Assembly: GCA_033060915.1 (NCBI GenBank)
Contig: CM065392.1
Location: 17,948,501 to 18,012,500, forward strand
Length of the DNA stretch: 64,000 nucleotides
DNA from: Euryodendron excelsum
Taxonomy: Eukaryota > Streptophyta > Magnoliopsida > Ericales > Pentaphylacaceae
Direction of reading: 5' to 3'
Position numbers and translations under genes: made by a program. Shown in pieces: positions 34,880 through 46,252 of this stretch. The notes under the pieces are model-generated. The model was not told the DNA's origin, did no database searches, and worked only from the letters and a program-made list of their open reading frames with translations. Every line of letters starts with the position of its first letter. Position 1 is the stretch's first letter.

Positions 34880-35300
34880 GGCTTAAGGCCCATTCCCCCT
34901 GATGAATTCTCCACTTGATCTTTCGTCAAGCCTTTTGTAAGTGAATTCTTAATGTTATCCTTAGACTTGATGTAATCGATGGATATAATTTCATTCGAAA
35001 GCATTTACCTCACAGTGTTGTGTCATCAATGTATATGTCGCAACTTCCCATTATACATATGGTTTTGTGTTCTTGCTATTGTACATTGACTATCGCAATG
35101 TATACAAATAGTAGAGACAGGTTTACGCCACACGAAAATATCCTTCAAAAAATTCCAAAACCATGATGCTTCTTCTCCTGCTTTATCTAAAGCAATAAAC
35201 TCAAATTCCATGGTGGATCTGGCTATGTAAGTTTGTTTCGAGGATTTCTAAGATATTGTTGCACCTCCTAGAGTAAACACAAATTCACTTGTGGATTTGG
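34880..35300 (-). pseudogene. copia pol: RNase H domain (broken)
   Basis: The minus-strand frame 35026-35211 begins MEFEFIALDKAGEEASW and contains the catalytic-region motif IHCDSQCTIA and YNGKLRHIH, as in plant copia RNase H. Beyond a stop (about 35025) the tail continues with HNTV, IDYIKSKDN and LTKGLTKDQVE down to about 34890, where the polyprotein normally ends. Several stops and a frame change block translation. Confidence 0.85.
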
Positions 35301-35423
35301 AGTCTCTAATGTCAGATATCCAGTTTGCGTCTGTGTAGCCTTTCACAACAACTGAATATCTTGTATAGTGCAGCCTATAATTCAAAGTGAATCTCAGATA
35401 CCTAAGAACCATAACTATGCCTT

Positions 35424-36423
35424 CTAGTGGTTTGACATTGGGTTACTCGTATATCTACTCAGTCTGCTAACTGTATAAGCAACATCTGGACGTGTGCAAT
35501 TCATGAGATACATTAAATTGTCAATTATCCATGAGTATTCTAATTGAGATAAACCCTCCTTGTCATTCTTGTATAGATGAAGATGGCCATTTATGGGTGT
35601 GCTTGCTAGATTGTTATCAGACTTACTAAACTTATCGAGTATCTTCTTGACATAATGCGTCTGTGAGATCGCACATCCCTCATATGTTTTAGTAATCTTA
35701 ATATTAAGTATAACATCTACAACACCTAGATCCTTCATGTCAAACTTACTATTCAACAATTTCTTAGTAGCTTTAAGGACATCATTATTGCTACCAATGA
35801 TAATCATATCATCTACATAAAAGGCAAACAATGACATAACCATTAAAAGTGTTCTTCACATAGACACACTTGTCACATTCATTTATATTGAAGTCATTTA
35901 ACTGCATAGCATTGTCAAACTTCTCATGCCATTATTTAGGAGCTTGTTTTAGTCCATACAGAGACTTAACAAGTTTGCATACCTATTTCTCTTTGCCAGG
36001 AATAATGAATCCTTCAGGTTACTCTATATAAATCTCCTCATTCAAATCTCCATTTAAGAATGCTATCTTAACGTCCATTTAATGTATATCAAGATTATGT
36101 AAAGCTGCAAAGGCTATCAGAATATGTATGGATGTTATTCTGGTTACAAGAGAATATGTATCGAAGTAATCTACTCCTTCGGTTTGTTTGTAGCCTTTGA
36201 CTACAAGTCTCAACTTGTACTTATCAATTGAACCATTTGCTTTCATCTTCCTCTTTAATATCCACTTGTATTCAAGGGGTTTGTTACCAGTAGAATGATC
36301 CACTAGTTTCCATGTATGATTCTGTAAAATTGATTCAACTTCACTATAGATAGCCTCTTTCCACAAAGCGGCTTTCGGAGAGGACATTGCTTCTTTGTAA
36401 CTCTGATGTTCATTCTCTAACAA
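35424..36423 (-). pseudogene. copia pol: reverse transcriptase (RVT_2), broken
   Basis: Block 36079-36423 starts near MLENEHQSYKEAM and contains ALWKEAI, the palm segment LRLVVKGYKQTEGVDYFDTYS and a C-terminal LHNLDIH. After frame changes, block 35424-35843 carries the active-site YVDD at about 35808-35819, then DMKDLG, ISQTHYVKKIL and CTRPDVAY. Both metal-binding regions are preserved, but stops separate the blocks (about 36078 and 35860-35990). It would have copied the element RNA into DNA. Confidence 0.9.
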
Positions 36424-36429
36424 AAAATA

Positions 36430-37680
36430 TTAAAAAGTCAAGACCGAAAGATTTTGCAACTTTTGTCCTTTTACCTCGTTTAGGTTTAATGTCATTTCCT
36501 TTATCCACAAACCTATGGTCTTGATCTACAATAATATCATAAGTCCATTTAAGCGAACTTGATTCATGTGTAGATTTATATGAAAACTCCTCAAAGAAGG
36601 ATACATTCCTAGACTCCATTATTGTATTCACATGAATGTCTATTATTTCAAACTTGTGAACCAAAATTCGGTATGCACTACTATGTTTGGCATAGCCAAT
36701 ACATATACAATTAACTGTCTGTGATCTTAATTTTACCTTTTTAGGTAAAGGGACCGCTACCTTAGCTAAACAACCCCATACTTTCAAGTATTTATAGGAA
36801 GGCTCTCAGCCTTTTCACAACTCATAAAGGGTTTTGCTAAGTTTTTTGGGGGGTATCTTGTTGAGAACGTAGTTAACGGATAGCAAAGCTTCCCCCCACA
36901 ATTGCTGGGGTGCCCCAGAACTTATCAACATAGCATTCATCATCTCTTTCAGAGTGCGATTCTTCTGCTCAGCAACTCCATTTTGCTGAGGTGAATAAGG
37001 TAGTGGTTTGATGTATGATACCATGTTCAACACATAGTTGTGCAAATGGTGCTTCATACTCACCACCTCTATCACTTCTTAACACCTTAATCTTTTTACT
37101 AAGTTGATTCTCAACTTCACTCTTGTATTGTATAAACATGTCTATTGCTTCATCTTTACTTCACATTAAGTAGACTTGACAGTAACGAGTGCAATCATCT
37201 ATGAAGGTTATGAAGCACTTTTTCCCACCTCAAGTTTGGACATATTTCAAGTCACAAACGTCACTATGAATTAGTTCAAGTAGTTCAGTACTTCTTTCAA
37301 TTGATTTAAACGGAATTCTAGTCAACTTTGCCTCAACACAAGTTGGACATTTATGATTGGCATTAAAATCAAGTTTAGGCAAAAACTCTAAATTAACTAA
37401 TCTATGCTTAGTATCAAAGTTAACATGACCTAATCTACCATGCCATACATTTGAAGACTCAAGCAAGTAAATAGAATATGTAATATTATTACAAGAAGGC
37501 TTTGGATCCACAGTCATTACAATAAATTTGAAAAGCCCATCACTCAAATAACCATTTTCCACAAACGTTCCTCCTTTAGTAAGTACAAACTTATCACTCT
37601 CAAACACCAACTTAAAGCCCTTCTTACTTAACAATGAACCAGAGACTAAATTCTTGCGAATGTCTGGCACATAGAACACC
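36430..37680 (-). pseudogene. copia pol: integrase (zinc domain, DDE core, C-terminal region), broken
   Basis: The frame 37230-37679 starts at MFYVPDIRKNLVSG, the end of the protease/pre-integrase linker. It contains the HHCC zinc site WHGRLGHVN..CPTCVEAK and the first catalytic Asp in HSDVCDL. The second Asp (RSDRGGEYE) lies near 37085. The catalytic Glu sits in NGVAEQKNRT in the next block (36815-37075). The block 36410-36787 covers the C-terminal part (MKVWGCLAKV..GYAKHSSAYR). The triad is intact, but stops at about 37230, 37165 and 36812 and frame changes inactivate it. Confidence 0.88.
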
Positions 37681-37789
37681 TCATTGAGAGTAAGTTCTTT
37701 TACTAGAAGTCATTTTCAGAACGATTTTCCCTTAACCTTCAACCTTCAAGGTTGCCGAGTTGCCCATGTAGAGTTGTTCACCGACCACT

Positions 37790-37990
37790 AATTGGTAAAA
37801 TGTGAACATCTACTTGTTGGCAAAAATGTGACGAGTGGCCCCAGTGTCCACCCACCATTCTTTAGTATTGCCAACCAAGTTCACCTCAAAAACTACTGCA
37901 GAGAGATTCAGGTCTTCCACATTGGCACAGAGATCCTCGGTCACATTAGCTTTAGTATATTTCTTCTTGTGGATCTCTTGATCCTTCTTC
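37790..37990 (-). pseudogene. copia pol: aspartic protease region
   Basis: On the minus strand WWVDTGATRHIF contains the catalytic DTG triplet at 37840-37848, preceded by a gag-pol linker (KKYTKANVTEDL). Frame changes and stops nearby (for example close to 37803) prevent a functional product. Confidence 0.75.
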
Positions 37991-38916
37991 TTAAGATCCT
38001 TACGCTTGTAACAATCCTAGGCTATATGAACAGTCTTACTATAGACATAGCATTTCCCTTTGAACCTTTTGAAATCGTCACCATCGAAACCTCGGTTGGA
38101 CCCTTGACCATCATGCTTTCGCTTCTTATTATTGGGTTTGGCTTGCTCCACCACGTTTGCCTTTGACACCATAGAGGTGTTGACAAAGTTCTTCTCAGAA
38201 GCACAATTGTCTTCCTCAATTCTTAGCCTGACAATAAGTTCCTCAAGCCTCATTTCCTTGCACTTATGCTTTAAATAATTTTTTAATTCTTTCCAGGACG
38301 GCGGTAATTTTTCAATTATCGCAACCACTTAGAAAGATTCACTCAGTACCATGCTCTCGGCGTGGATGTTATAAAGTATAACTTAAAGATCCTAAACCTG
38401 GCTAATAACTGTTTTAGAATCAAACATTTTGTAATCTATGAACTTACCGACCATAAATTTCTTTGAGCCAGCGTCTTCCGTTTAGTACTTCTTGTCTAGA
38501 GATTTTTACAGTTTTTTCACTGCTTGTACAGCACAATACATGTTGTAGAGTGTATTATCCAGTCCATTGAGGAAGTAGCTCCTAAATAGGAAGTTGGCAT
38601 GTTTTCATGCTTCCACCACCGCTACTACTTACTAGTCGAACTCATCCTCTTTTAAAGTAAAAACATCTTCACAAAGAAATTTCACCAAGTTTAGAATCGT
38701 TAGGTAGAATATCTTATGTTGCCACCTTTTGAAATCAGTTTCGTTGAACTTCTTTGGCTTTTTTCCGTGATTCATCGGCACAGTCGGTGTATACACATGA
38801 TTCATTCGCACAGTCAATGTACGCACATGATTCACTGGCACAGTCAGCGTCGGCACAGGTGTCACAATCATAGTAAGTGTAAGAGTAGGTGTAGGAGTAA
38901 GTGTAATATTAGTCAT
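37991..38916 (-). pseudogene. copia gag (UBN2-type) with degenerate zinc knuckle
   Basis: The first block (38632-38916) starts MTNITL, has a repetitive Thr/Val-rich leader (TLTV.MNHV repeated three to four times), then the gag signature KKPKKFNETDFKRWQHK. The middle is broken by stops. The second block (38017-38328) contains IEKLPPSWKELKNYLKHK, the conserved end of the UBN2 capsid-like domain, then a basic linker. The zinc knuckle reads CYVYSKTVHIA-stop-DC where the CCHC family has CxxC, so its second Cys is Tyr and a stop replaces a residue. The start lies only about 20 bases from the 5' LTR. Confidence 0.82.
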
Positions 38917-38934
38917 TCTGAATTAAACAATTTT

Positions 38935-39942
38935 ATACAAAAATTGATGTTTCCCTATTACACTGTATGTGTAATAAGTTTTCTAACCAAATACAACAAC
39001 TAGCAACTAGAAGCAATTCCAAAAATAACAATATAGAACTTAAACAACGTACTTGGTTGTTGTATTTAAATCAAAAATCTTGAAGATGAATAGAAAATCG
39101 AAGAATTGAAAGTTAGATCGAGTCGAGTGTATGACACTCTCTCCTTAAAGACAAATGCCCCCCCCAACAGTTGGTGTTCACAAGAAGATGTGTGTCTGCC
39201 TCCTAAGATGAAACGATTTCAACAGATTCTAAGTAACACTTCAATAAAATCTACTTAGCAAAAACTAGATCATTCTCCACTCTCTCGGAGGATAATGAGA
39301 GGAGGAAGAAGATGCAGTACAGAAAAAATCATGCAATGCAAATTCAGGAAAAATTCGTAACTATGAATGCAGGATTTGGCTCTATTTATAGAGCCTAGGT
39401 GCATGTTCATTGCACAGGTTCGAACAGGTACCAACAGCCAAACACAGTCAAACAGTCCCTTACTGGAGGGACACATCACTTGGCTGGAAACGGAGAGACA
39501 TAACGCTTTGCCGGAACGGCACCAGTCAACGGATACACCTGTTCAGGCAATGGTCAAAAATAAAATTAATTAATTAATTTATATCCAACTTTGGCCCAAA
39601 AAGATAAGAGTCGAACCGAACCACGCCCCGACCTGGACCCGATCGAACGTGTGTGAAGTATTGGGTCAACCCATGGGTTTCATAGGTCCTCCCCCTTCCA
39701 CAAAAGTGGGGTACCTCTTGAGACCCAAACCTTACTCTAAACTTGGGTTATATATGCATAACATGTTTCCCATAAGAAATCAATATGGGATAACTCACTT
39801 TCTACTACATAGTCAAGATTCATCTCCTCGCGAATGTGAATTCAACGCACTAAGGACTCGACACAATGGAGGTATTGGTCCTACTCATATATTGGCTCAA
39901 AGATGGACAAAATAGTGGGTTAACACCCATGTTTTTCTAACA
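38935..39942 (-). mobile_element. 5' LTR of the copia element (about 1008 bp)
   Basis: On the minus strand it starts TGTTAGAAAAACATGGG at 39942 and pairs with the left LTR. Its 3' end, next to gag, is diverged in the last ~12 bases, so 38935 is approximate. It holds an intact TATA box. Confidence 0.85.
39376..39396 (-). promoter_or_regulatory. Copia 5' LTR TATA box inside an inverted repeat
   Basis: GGCTCTATTTATAGAGCC contains TATAAATA on the minus strand (39383-39390), flanked by the inverted arms GGCTCTAT and ATAGAGCC. In the 3' LTR the same palindrome is kept but the TATA core is changed. Confidence 0.6.
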
Positions 39943-40063
39943 ATGCATTGTATATACAAACATTGGAGAAGTGAGCAATATTTACAGAGTAATGGAAACA
40001 AAGATTAATGAGTCAAAATTCTTTAGAAGTAAATGTACTATTTCCCCTACTCTTTTTATTAAA
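39943..40063. repeat. Tandem duplication unit 1, right part
   Basis: The sequence CAGAGTAATGGAAACAAA, then TCAAAATTCTTTAGAAG and TAAATGTACTATTT, is repeated at 40705-40760, after the second unit. Removing the copia insertion gives a unit spacing of about 392 bases. Confidence 0.8.
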
Positions 40064-40770
40064 TGTAATTGTAATAATCTATAATCTAAAAAACTATGCG
40101 GACTTCACTAGTAAATGTCATTATATGTAATTCTTATATCTTATAGTATAAAGAAATATGCAACCTCTTTGAGTTTTGCTGTAATAACTATTTAACTATG
40201 CAAGATGACTTGTATGATTGTGATACTAAATCTCATAAATATGATTTTTTTTTTAGTTGAAAAGTTTATCACTTGAAAAATTCAAATATATTAATTAGTT
40301 CCAAAAAGTGGAAAATAATAAAATAATAATAATTTCACAAAAAAAAAATTCGTTGAGTTGGTGCCCTAAAGTTGGAATCATTTGAAGGTATTTAAAAAAT
40401 GTGAGATAAAGATTCTATAAGCTTAATACATGCTTTAATGGAACAAGAATGTGATGCCCATAATTTGCATGTGGATAGAATTCGAAAAGTAGTGAATGAG
40501 TGAAAATTCACCAGTACAAGAATACATCCTCAAAAAAAGAACAATGTCTATAATCTTAGAAACATAGCTTTCAATATGATATTATTATGTGGATTCATTG
40601 AAAATTTACTTTTTTGACATGAGAACACTGTAAGTTATGTTTAGAGAAGATTAAAAGTGATAGGTTGTATGTACAAATATTAGAAGAAATGAGCAACATT
40701 CACAGAGTAATGGAAACAAATATCAATAAGTCAAAATTCTTTAGAAGTAAATGTACTATTTGCTTTACAT
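40064..40770. repeat. Tandem duplication unit 2
   Basis: A second copy of unit 1, with about 300 extra bases (about 40135-40440) relative to unit 1. Either unit 1 lost them or unit 2 gained them. No coding content is seen. Confidence 0.75.
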
Positions 40771-42387
40771 GGTGGAGAATAAAAATGATATGATAAACCT
40801 GAAAAAAATACATATGTAGTATAAATACTTCTACTTTATTAGTGGTGCAAGGTAAACCCAAACTTGATGAACTATAAGACATATAATTATAACTATTAAT
40901 TAGAGTTTGTTTTTGCATTTTAGGCTCCATTTGATTTGACATAAAATGTTTTAATCCGAAAATATTTTTCATGCAAAAATTTTTACATAAAAAAATATTT
41001 TCCTTTTTTATCTCTTTGGTTTTGGTTGACATTTAAAAAATATTTTTCAAAAATATTTTTTTACTGTTTGGCATGAACAAAATATTGTATAAAAGAAATT
41101 GTACTTTAAAAATAAGAAAGAACTACAAGTAATTTCAATAATTATTGCGCTACATGTAAAATCTTAATTATTTCATCATTAAGAGCTTGCATATTAAGTT
41201 GATTCCTAATCAATTTACAAATTGCATCCACTATCTCCCCAAGTTCTTTAAAAAAATTTTGAATATTTGGCTTCTATCATAAATGTCATGGCTTCTGTTG
41301 CAATGTTATCTTGGTTGGAATAAAGTTGCACTAGAGAATGCTAAAATTTGCATTCCACTAGAGAATGCTAAATTTTTCTAACCTCCCCATCTTTTGTGAT
41401 TTTTAAATGTCAATGCCACCATTCAATTGTACTATTTCATAATTTGATCTAGATTCCAAGTTTATATCAACAAATGATTTGACAAAATTTCCTCTTCCTC
41501 GTTCAGATACTTCTAATGAGTTAGATACGAAGTGAGAGAAGTTAAATAGATTTATGGACTATGTATTACCATCTTTATGCTTTCATCCCATCCAATCCAA
41601 TTTTATGTCGAAGTTGATTTTTAATAGCCCATAAACTTTTTACTATTCTAAGATGATGTTTACATAATTTGATGAGCATTCAACTCCATATTTCTCTAAT
41701 ATGACATTTTACACATGATTAAATAAGCTCATTCTAAATGTGTTATTAGAGAAGGAACATAATACAAATACATGTGTGTGTGTGTGTGTGTGTGGGAGCT
41801 ATTTATCATCTCCCCTATTTCTACGATTGCATAATCGAAGGCCTCTATTTACTATTGCATAGAGAAATGTAAAAGGGTGAAGGGTATAACGTCAAAAATG
41901 ACTTATGAAATTTTAAAACGTAAGTCGTTTTTTGTCTTGTGATGAATAATAATTTTTTTGAAAAATATTTTCTTTACTTTTTGTTCACAAACAATGACAA
42001 ATTACATAAACCACCCATGAAGTTTTTAACTAATTTACTACATACTCCTTATAATTGAAAAATTATACAAACCACCATTATTAGAGTTTGTCAGGTAACA
42101 GGCTTAATGGAGAGTGTTAAATGACAACTTCCTCCTCATTTTTTCTAACACAATGACTAATATATTTGGTCAAATATCAAATAGTCAAAGCCACCATTCA
42201 CCGCTCATTTTCTGTCTTTACTCTTCCTCTTTTTTCTCTCTATTTCCACTGTGATTATGCTCTTCTCTTTCCCTCCATCTCCGGCATCTCAATCTTCATC
42301 TTCTTTTAATTCTCATAGTCCATTTTCCCTTTATCTCTATATTCCCCCAACGCTCTCCAACCCTTCATCTCTCTACCTTCCCCTAAC
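40771..42387. other. AT-rich intergenic stretch, with a possible MITE remnant
   Basis: No gene is recognised. At 40920-41050 GGCTCCATTTGATTTGACAT and several AAAATATTTTTCA(T) blocks resemble a common plant MITE type whose ends read GGCTCCGTTTG. Related AAAATATTTTCTTTA.TTTTTGTTCACAAAC sequence at 41950-42000 could be its degraded other end; boundaries are not secure. A (GT)n microsatellite lies at 41773-41794. Confidence 0.35.
41773..41794. repeat. (GT)n microsatellite
   Basis: An alternating TG run of about 22 bases. Confidence 0.9.
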
Positions 42388-42397
42388 TTTTGCAGTC

Positions 42398-43729
42398 GTT
42401 CTGTAAGGAATTTTTATTAAAAGACATATTTTGTTTAATGACTTTATTATTTATTAACAAATTAGTTATTTCATTTTAATGAGGATCTGTGTGAGCAATG
42501 TTTGTTTTACATTATTTATTTAATAATTATGCATGTGTGTCTCTTATTCTATATAGTAGATGATTTGGTGTGTAGAGTACGACTTACACACGAAAGATCA
42601 GATCACGATTCTTATGGAATATAAACTTATCATTTACAATCTTAGATGGAACTGGACACACCATCAACAAGACTGTAGCACAAGATTTTAATAGATATAT
42701 CTTGACTATATGGAATAGTATATTTCTAACTCTTTACACTAGTACACTTTGTGTATATTAATATGACCATGTTAAGGTAATTATTTTTATACTGACTGTA
42801 TAAAACAATTAATACATTGTGATTATTATGAGTGCTTGTGCTCTTAATCCTAATATAATAAATTGGCACGTGCATGTAGTGTTTATTATTTTGATTCATA
42901 GAAGAATGAGATTCTTTGTAAGTTAATAAACTCAGTAAGTTGGATAATAATATTACGTCTATAATAAATATTAATTAATGATGGAATCTATATTCCGATA
43001 TAAGGATTGATGATACCCCTTAAGAAAACTTATAAGTTTTGATTATATTAAACACTACATGTGGATTATGAATATGACTTATCAAATAAGTTAAATAGAA
43101 GGTCATAAGGAATTAAATAAGTTTATTAAATTTAATTGTCAGTAATTTAATTTAATAAACATGTATCTGTGATCTTAACGTGGAGAGATAAATAAACATT
43201 AAATAATATGGAGCTCAAAATATAATTTCTAGTATGATAGGGAGTGCAATTATAATTCATTAGTAGTATAAATTATAATTTACGTAAATAGAAATTAATT
43301 CTGGTTAGATTAGCAATCCTTATTTGCGTCGGAAGCCCTAGTTATACTAATCCTATGATTCCTATTGTTGCCTCTATGTATATGCACTCTAAGAGCAGGT
43401 AGGAGTACACTTACTCATAATTGAGAGATACACGTTCCTGTGAGAAAAATAAACCCTAGCAGCTGCGAGTCACTCTCTCTAGAGTAAGGTTTGTACGAGG
43501 AATACAACAGAAGTTCGAAGGTTAAGTTCGTGCAATTGAATCTTTCTTGTTGCTATTGCTTTCTGTTAGAGATCAAAGAATAGGAATTTTAAAGTTCATA
43601 CATACTGCTATTTGGGATCAAACCAGAGAGATCTCAAAGATATGATTCTAATTACGTAAATTACTTTCTACTAATCAGATCAGAATTTTTTTATATTATG
43701 CATAGGCACTATAGTCAGGTCGTGAAAAA
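42398..43729. mobile_element. Unclassified 1332 bp insertion flanked by a 10 bp direct repeat
   Basis: TTTTGCAGTC occurs at 42388-42397 and again at 43730-43739. Between them lies AT-rich sequence with features of an LTR-like transcribed region: CCCTAGCAGCTGCGAG near 43454, CTCTCTCTAGAGTAAGG near 43473, CGTGCAATTGAATC near 43532. The ends (GTTCTGTAAGG and CAGGTCGTGAAAAA) are not inverted repeats of each other. A 9-11 bp duplication would suit a Mutator-like element and a variable one a non-LTR element, but neither class is supported by ends or domains. No coding sequence is seen. Confidence 0.4.
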
Positions 43730-43803
43730 TTTTGCAGTCCTTAACACCTTTCCCGCCCTAGGCCCAACATGTTTGTATATGTATTTAGCTACATAACACA
43801 CGC

Positions 43804-43811
<8 letters not shown>

Positions 43812-43836
<25 letters not shown>
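43812..43836. repeat. (GA)n microsatellite
   Basis: An uninterrupted GA run of about 25 bases. Confidence 0.9.
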
Positions 43837-43837
<1 letters not shown>

Positions 43838-44184
43838 CTGTCATCTTCTTCCTCCCAACTGTCATTGCCATTGTCGTTGCCGTCAACTTGCCACAGTAAT
43901 AGCAAACCCATCACCGTCCATCCACCCACTGATCACCATAGCCTTCACCCATCCACCATTCTCCAACACCCACATTTACTAGACCTAACCAGACCACCCC
44001 CACCGTAGCCTCCCACCGACCACCATCCACCTCCTTCCTTTTCTTGTTTTCATTCTCAAAGCCGACACCCACCACCATTTCTAGTGATCTGCACACACTA
44101 TGCACATTATTTAAGGATATAAATTGTGTATGTATGTATAGTCCCCCTCTGTGTATATATTTCCCTTTGTCTCTCCCTCTATGT

Positions 44185-44192
<8 letters not shown>

Positions 44193-44216
<24 letters not shown>
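44193..44216. repeat. (AT)n microsatellite
   Basis: An uninterrupted AT run of about 24 bases. Confidence 0.9.
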
Positions 44217-45041
44217 GTTTTGCTGTTATATTGAATTGACAAATTATTTCGAGAATTTTCTTTGGAAAATGATCAATTTTGGTTCAAGCAGGAACAAAAC
44301 TACAAAGTCGGTAGTTAAGCTTTAGAGAGAGAATAATTTTGATAATTAGGGTTTGGGATTGTTCCAACTGGTGGATGATGGTAACAGTGGTTCCGCGTGG
44401 GTATTAATGGATGTGTATATATACACATTTATGAGTACTGGATTATACATATATTTAGACTACATATCGATTACCACTAAATAATGGAACAATTTGGTTG
44501 AGGGCGTAGAGAAAATTTGGATTTTAAAGAAGATTTCTTCTTTCCTTTAGATCGTGTATGGCGATTGGGAGGAGATTTGGGCATATCCAAGGTAAAATTA
44601 TCACAGCAATCTCCTAGTTGAGACTTCTCAGTAAGTCGTTGCTTTTGAAGCTGACTTTTTAGCTTAACGTCATTACATAAAGCTAATCATTCTTGAATAC
44701 AAGTATCTACAAGACTACAAAAAGAATGGTTAGAATAAGAAATAGAAATATCATCATTTCCATCCCTAAGAGCTTTTCTAACTCTTTCAGCAAAGAGAAA
44801 TGGAAGACTATCAATAAATTTAGACTTCCAATGATTACTATTAGCATCTGGAAGTTGCATAACTCGACTAAGGAAAATATCTTTATACCACCTAAATTGG
44901 GTTAATGTAGGACATCGTAGGTTTTGAAGAAGTGTCCTAATATTTTCATTATTACTAGAATATCGTCCACTAAAATGTTCACAGATGGCTAAAAATAGTA
45001 TATAAACTGATTGTTCAATGATCGTAACATGGTTAGGATCA

Positions 45042-45610
45042 GTTGGGGTAGGAGAAGGTTCCTGTTTAATTGCATCTATGATTTCAGCTTTTACAGTAGG
45101 GGACAAATAATTATTCCACCATCCTTTAATAATTACAGTAAACCCACTAATTATCATTTGGGCTACGGCCTTATCACTATTGCCACGTTGTTTGCAAATT
45201 GTACTGTGCATATAGATACGATGACAGATGTCAAATATTTGTTTATCAGCAAGACCATTAAGATTCCATTCATAGATGAAAATTATCTTGATAATTATTT
45301 TGAATAAAATTATCATTTTTCTCAAATAGTACATCTTGAGGAGCAGGTCGTTTATAATAATAGTTTTCTAAACATCTAGGTTCAACCACAATTTTATTTA
45401 ATTCAGATTCAAAATTACCATCTCAATTAGAAATATCTTGATTAGAAATAGAATCTAATTTTACAGAAAGAGTAGAAATTTGAAAAGAATGTAATTTCTT
45501 TTTTAACACAGACACAAATTTATCTGTGGATTCTAATTTAAATCCCTTAATCTCCATAGGAGGTTGTAAGGTAGCTTTGGCTTCCTTAAAGGGTTTAACC
45601 TCTTGAAGTT
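45042..45610. repeat. Tandem duplication unit 1 in the viral-like fragment (569 bp)
   Basis: Starts GTTGGGGTAGGAGAAGG and ends AACCTCTTGAAGTT. The same start recurs at 45611 immediately after its end, so the copies are head-to-tail with no spacer. Confidence 0.9.
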
Positions 45611-46115
45611 GTTGGGGTAGGAGAAGGTTCCTGTTTAATTGCATCTATGATTTCAGCTTTTGCAGTAGGAGACATATAAATATCCCACCATCCTTTAATA
45701 GTTCCAGTAAACCTACTAATTATCATTTGGGCTACGGCCTTATCACTATTGCCACGTTGTTGGCAAATTGTACTATGCATACAGATACGATGACAGATGT
45801 CAAATATCTGTTTATTAGCAAGACCATCAAATAGTACATCTTGAGGAGTAGGTCATTTATAATAATAGTTTTCTAATTGTCTAGGTTCAGCCACAATTTT
45901 ATTTAATTCAGATTCAAAATCACCATTTTAATAAGAAATATCTTGATTAGAAATAGAATCTGATTTTGCAGAAAGAGTAGAAATTTGAAAAGAATGTAAT
46001 TTCTTTTTTAACATAGAAACAAATTTATCTGTGGATTCTAATTTAAATACTTTAATCTCCATAAGAGGTTGTAAGGTAGCTTTGGCTTCCTTAGAGGGTT
46101 TAACCTCTTGAAGTT
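45611..46115. repeat. Tandem duplication unit 2 in the viral-like fragment (505 bp)
   Basis: Repeats unit 1 in order with scattered differences. It lacks 64 bases between AGACCAT and CAAATAGTACATC that unit 1 has at about 45263-45326. It ends at the same AACCTCTTGAAGTT, after which unique sequence begins. Confidence 0.9.
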
Positions 46116-46252
46116 TTATTTGAGAAATCTTTGTATATAGTTGATCTAGCTTATGATCTACATGTAAAAATTGTTGACCAATTGTTTGCAAATATAAATT
46201 AGTATAATTTTTTTTGTATAAAAGCTTGATTCAGATCTTTCATAGTGATAGA

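Larger units (their letters stand above)
33151..39942 (-). mobile_element. Ty1/copia retrotransposon, two LTRs, inactivated, minus strand
   Basis: Two related LTRs (33151-34264 and about 38935-39942) enclose gag, protease, integrase, reverse transcriptase and RNase H in copia order on the minus strand. Every domain is broken by stops or frame changes. A polypurine tract adjoins the 3' LTR. No clear tRNA-iMet primer site (TGGTATCAGAGC-type) is seen beside the 5' LTR. The LTRs differ at many positions and the left one carries about 70 extra bases near 34050-34125, so the insertion is old. The flanks ATATG and ATGCA do not form a clean duplication. It sits inside a pre-existing tandem duplication. 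Confidence 0.9.
43740..44483. other. Noncoding stretch with simple repeats
   Basis: Contains a (GA)n run at 43812-43836, a CCACC-rich region at 43900-44035, and an (AT)n run at 44193-44216. The short frames overlapping them are low complexity. Confidence 0.6.
44484..46252 (-). pseudogene. Endogenous caulimovirid-like fragment: coat-protein (gag-like) region, duplicated and broken
   Basis: The main minus-strand frame (44687-45334, 215 codons) contains SGFTVIIKGWWNNYLS, FRWYKDIFLSRVMQLPD and FIDSLPFLFAERVRKAL. These match what I recall of the coat-protein part of plant pararetrovirus polyproteins. Past a stop at about 44685 the frame continues as ALCNDVKLKSQL.., then a basic Lys/Ser-rich tail ending near 44484; the expected CCHC finger is not seen. 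Upstream, 45928-46252 is a charged, probably coiled-coil region (VDHKLDQLYTKI). A tandem duplication repeats the central part. No movement-protein or polymerase domain is present. An LTR-element gag of a related lineage is the alternative. Confidence 0.65.

Noticed and set aside
37792..38166. 124-codon plus-strand frame over the copia element
   Set aside because: It is antisense to protease/gag, whose domains are clear on the minus strand.
44044..44325. 93-codon frame with a Tyr/Ile repeat
   Set aside because: The repeat is the translated (AT)n microsatellite; nothing else is recognisable.
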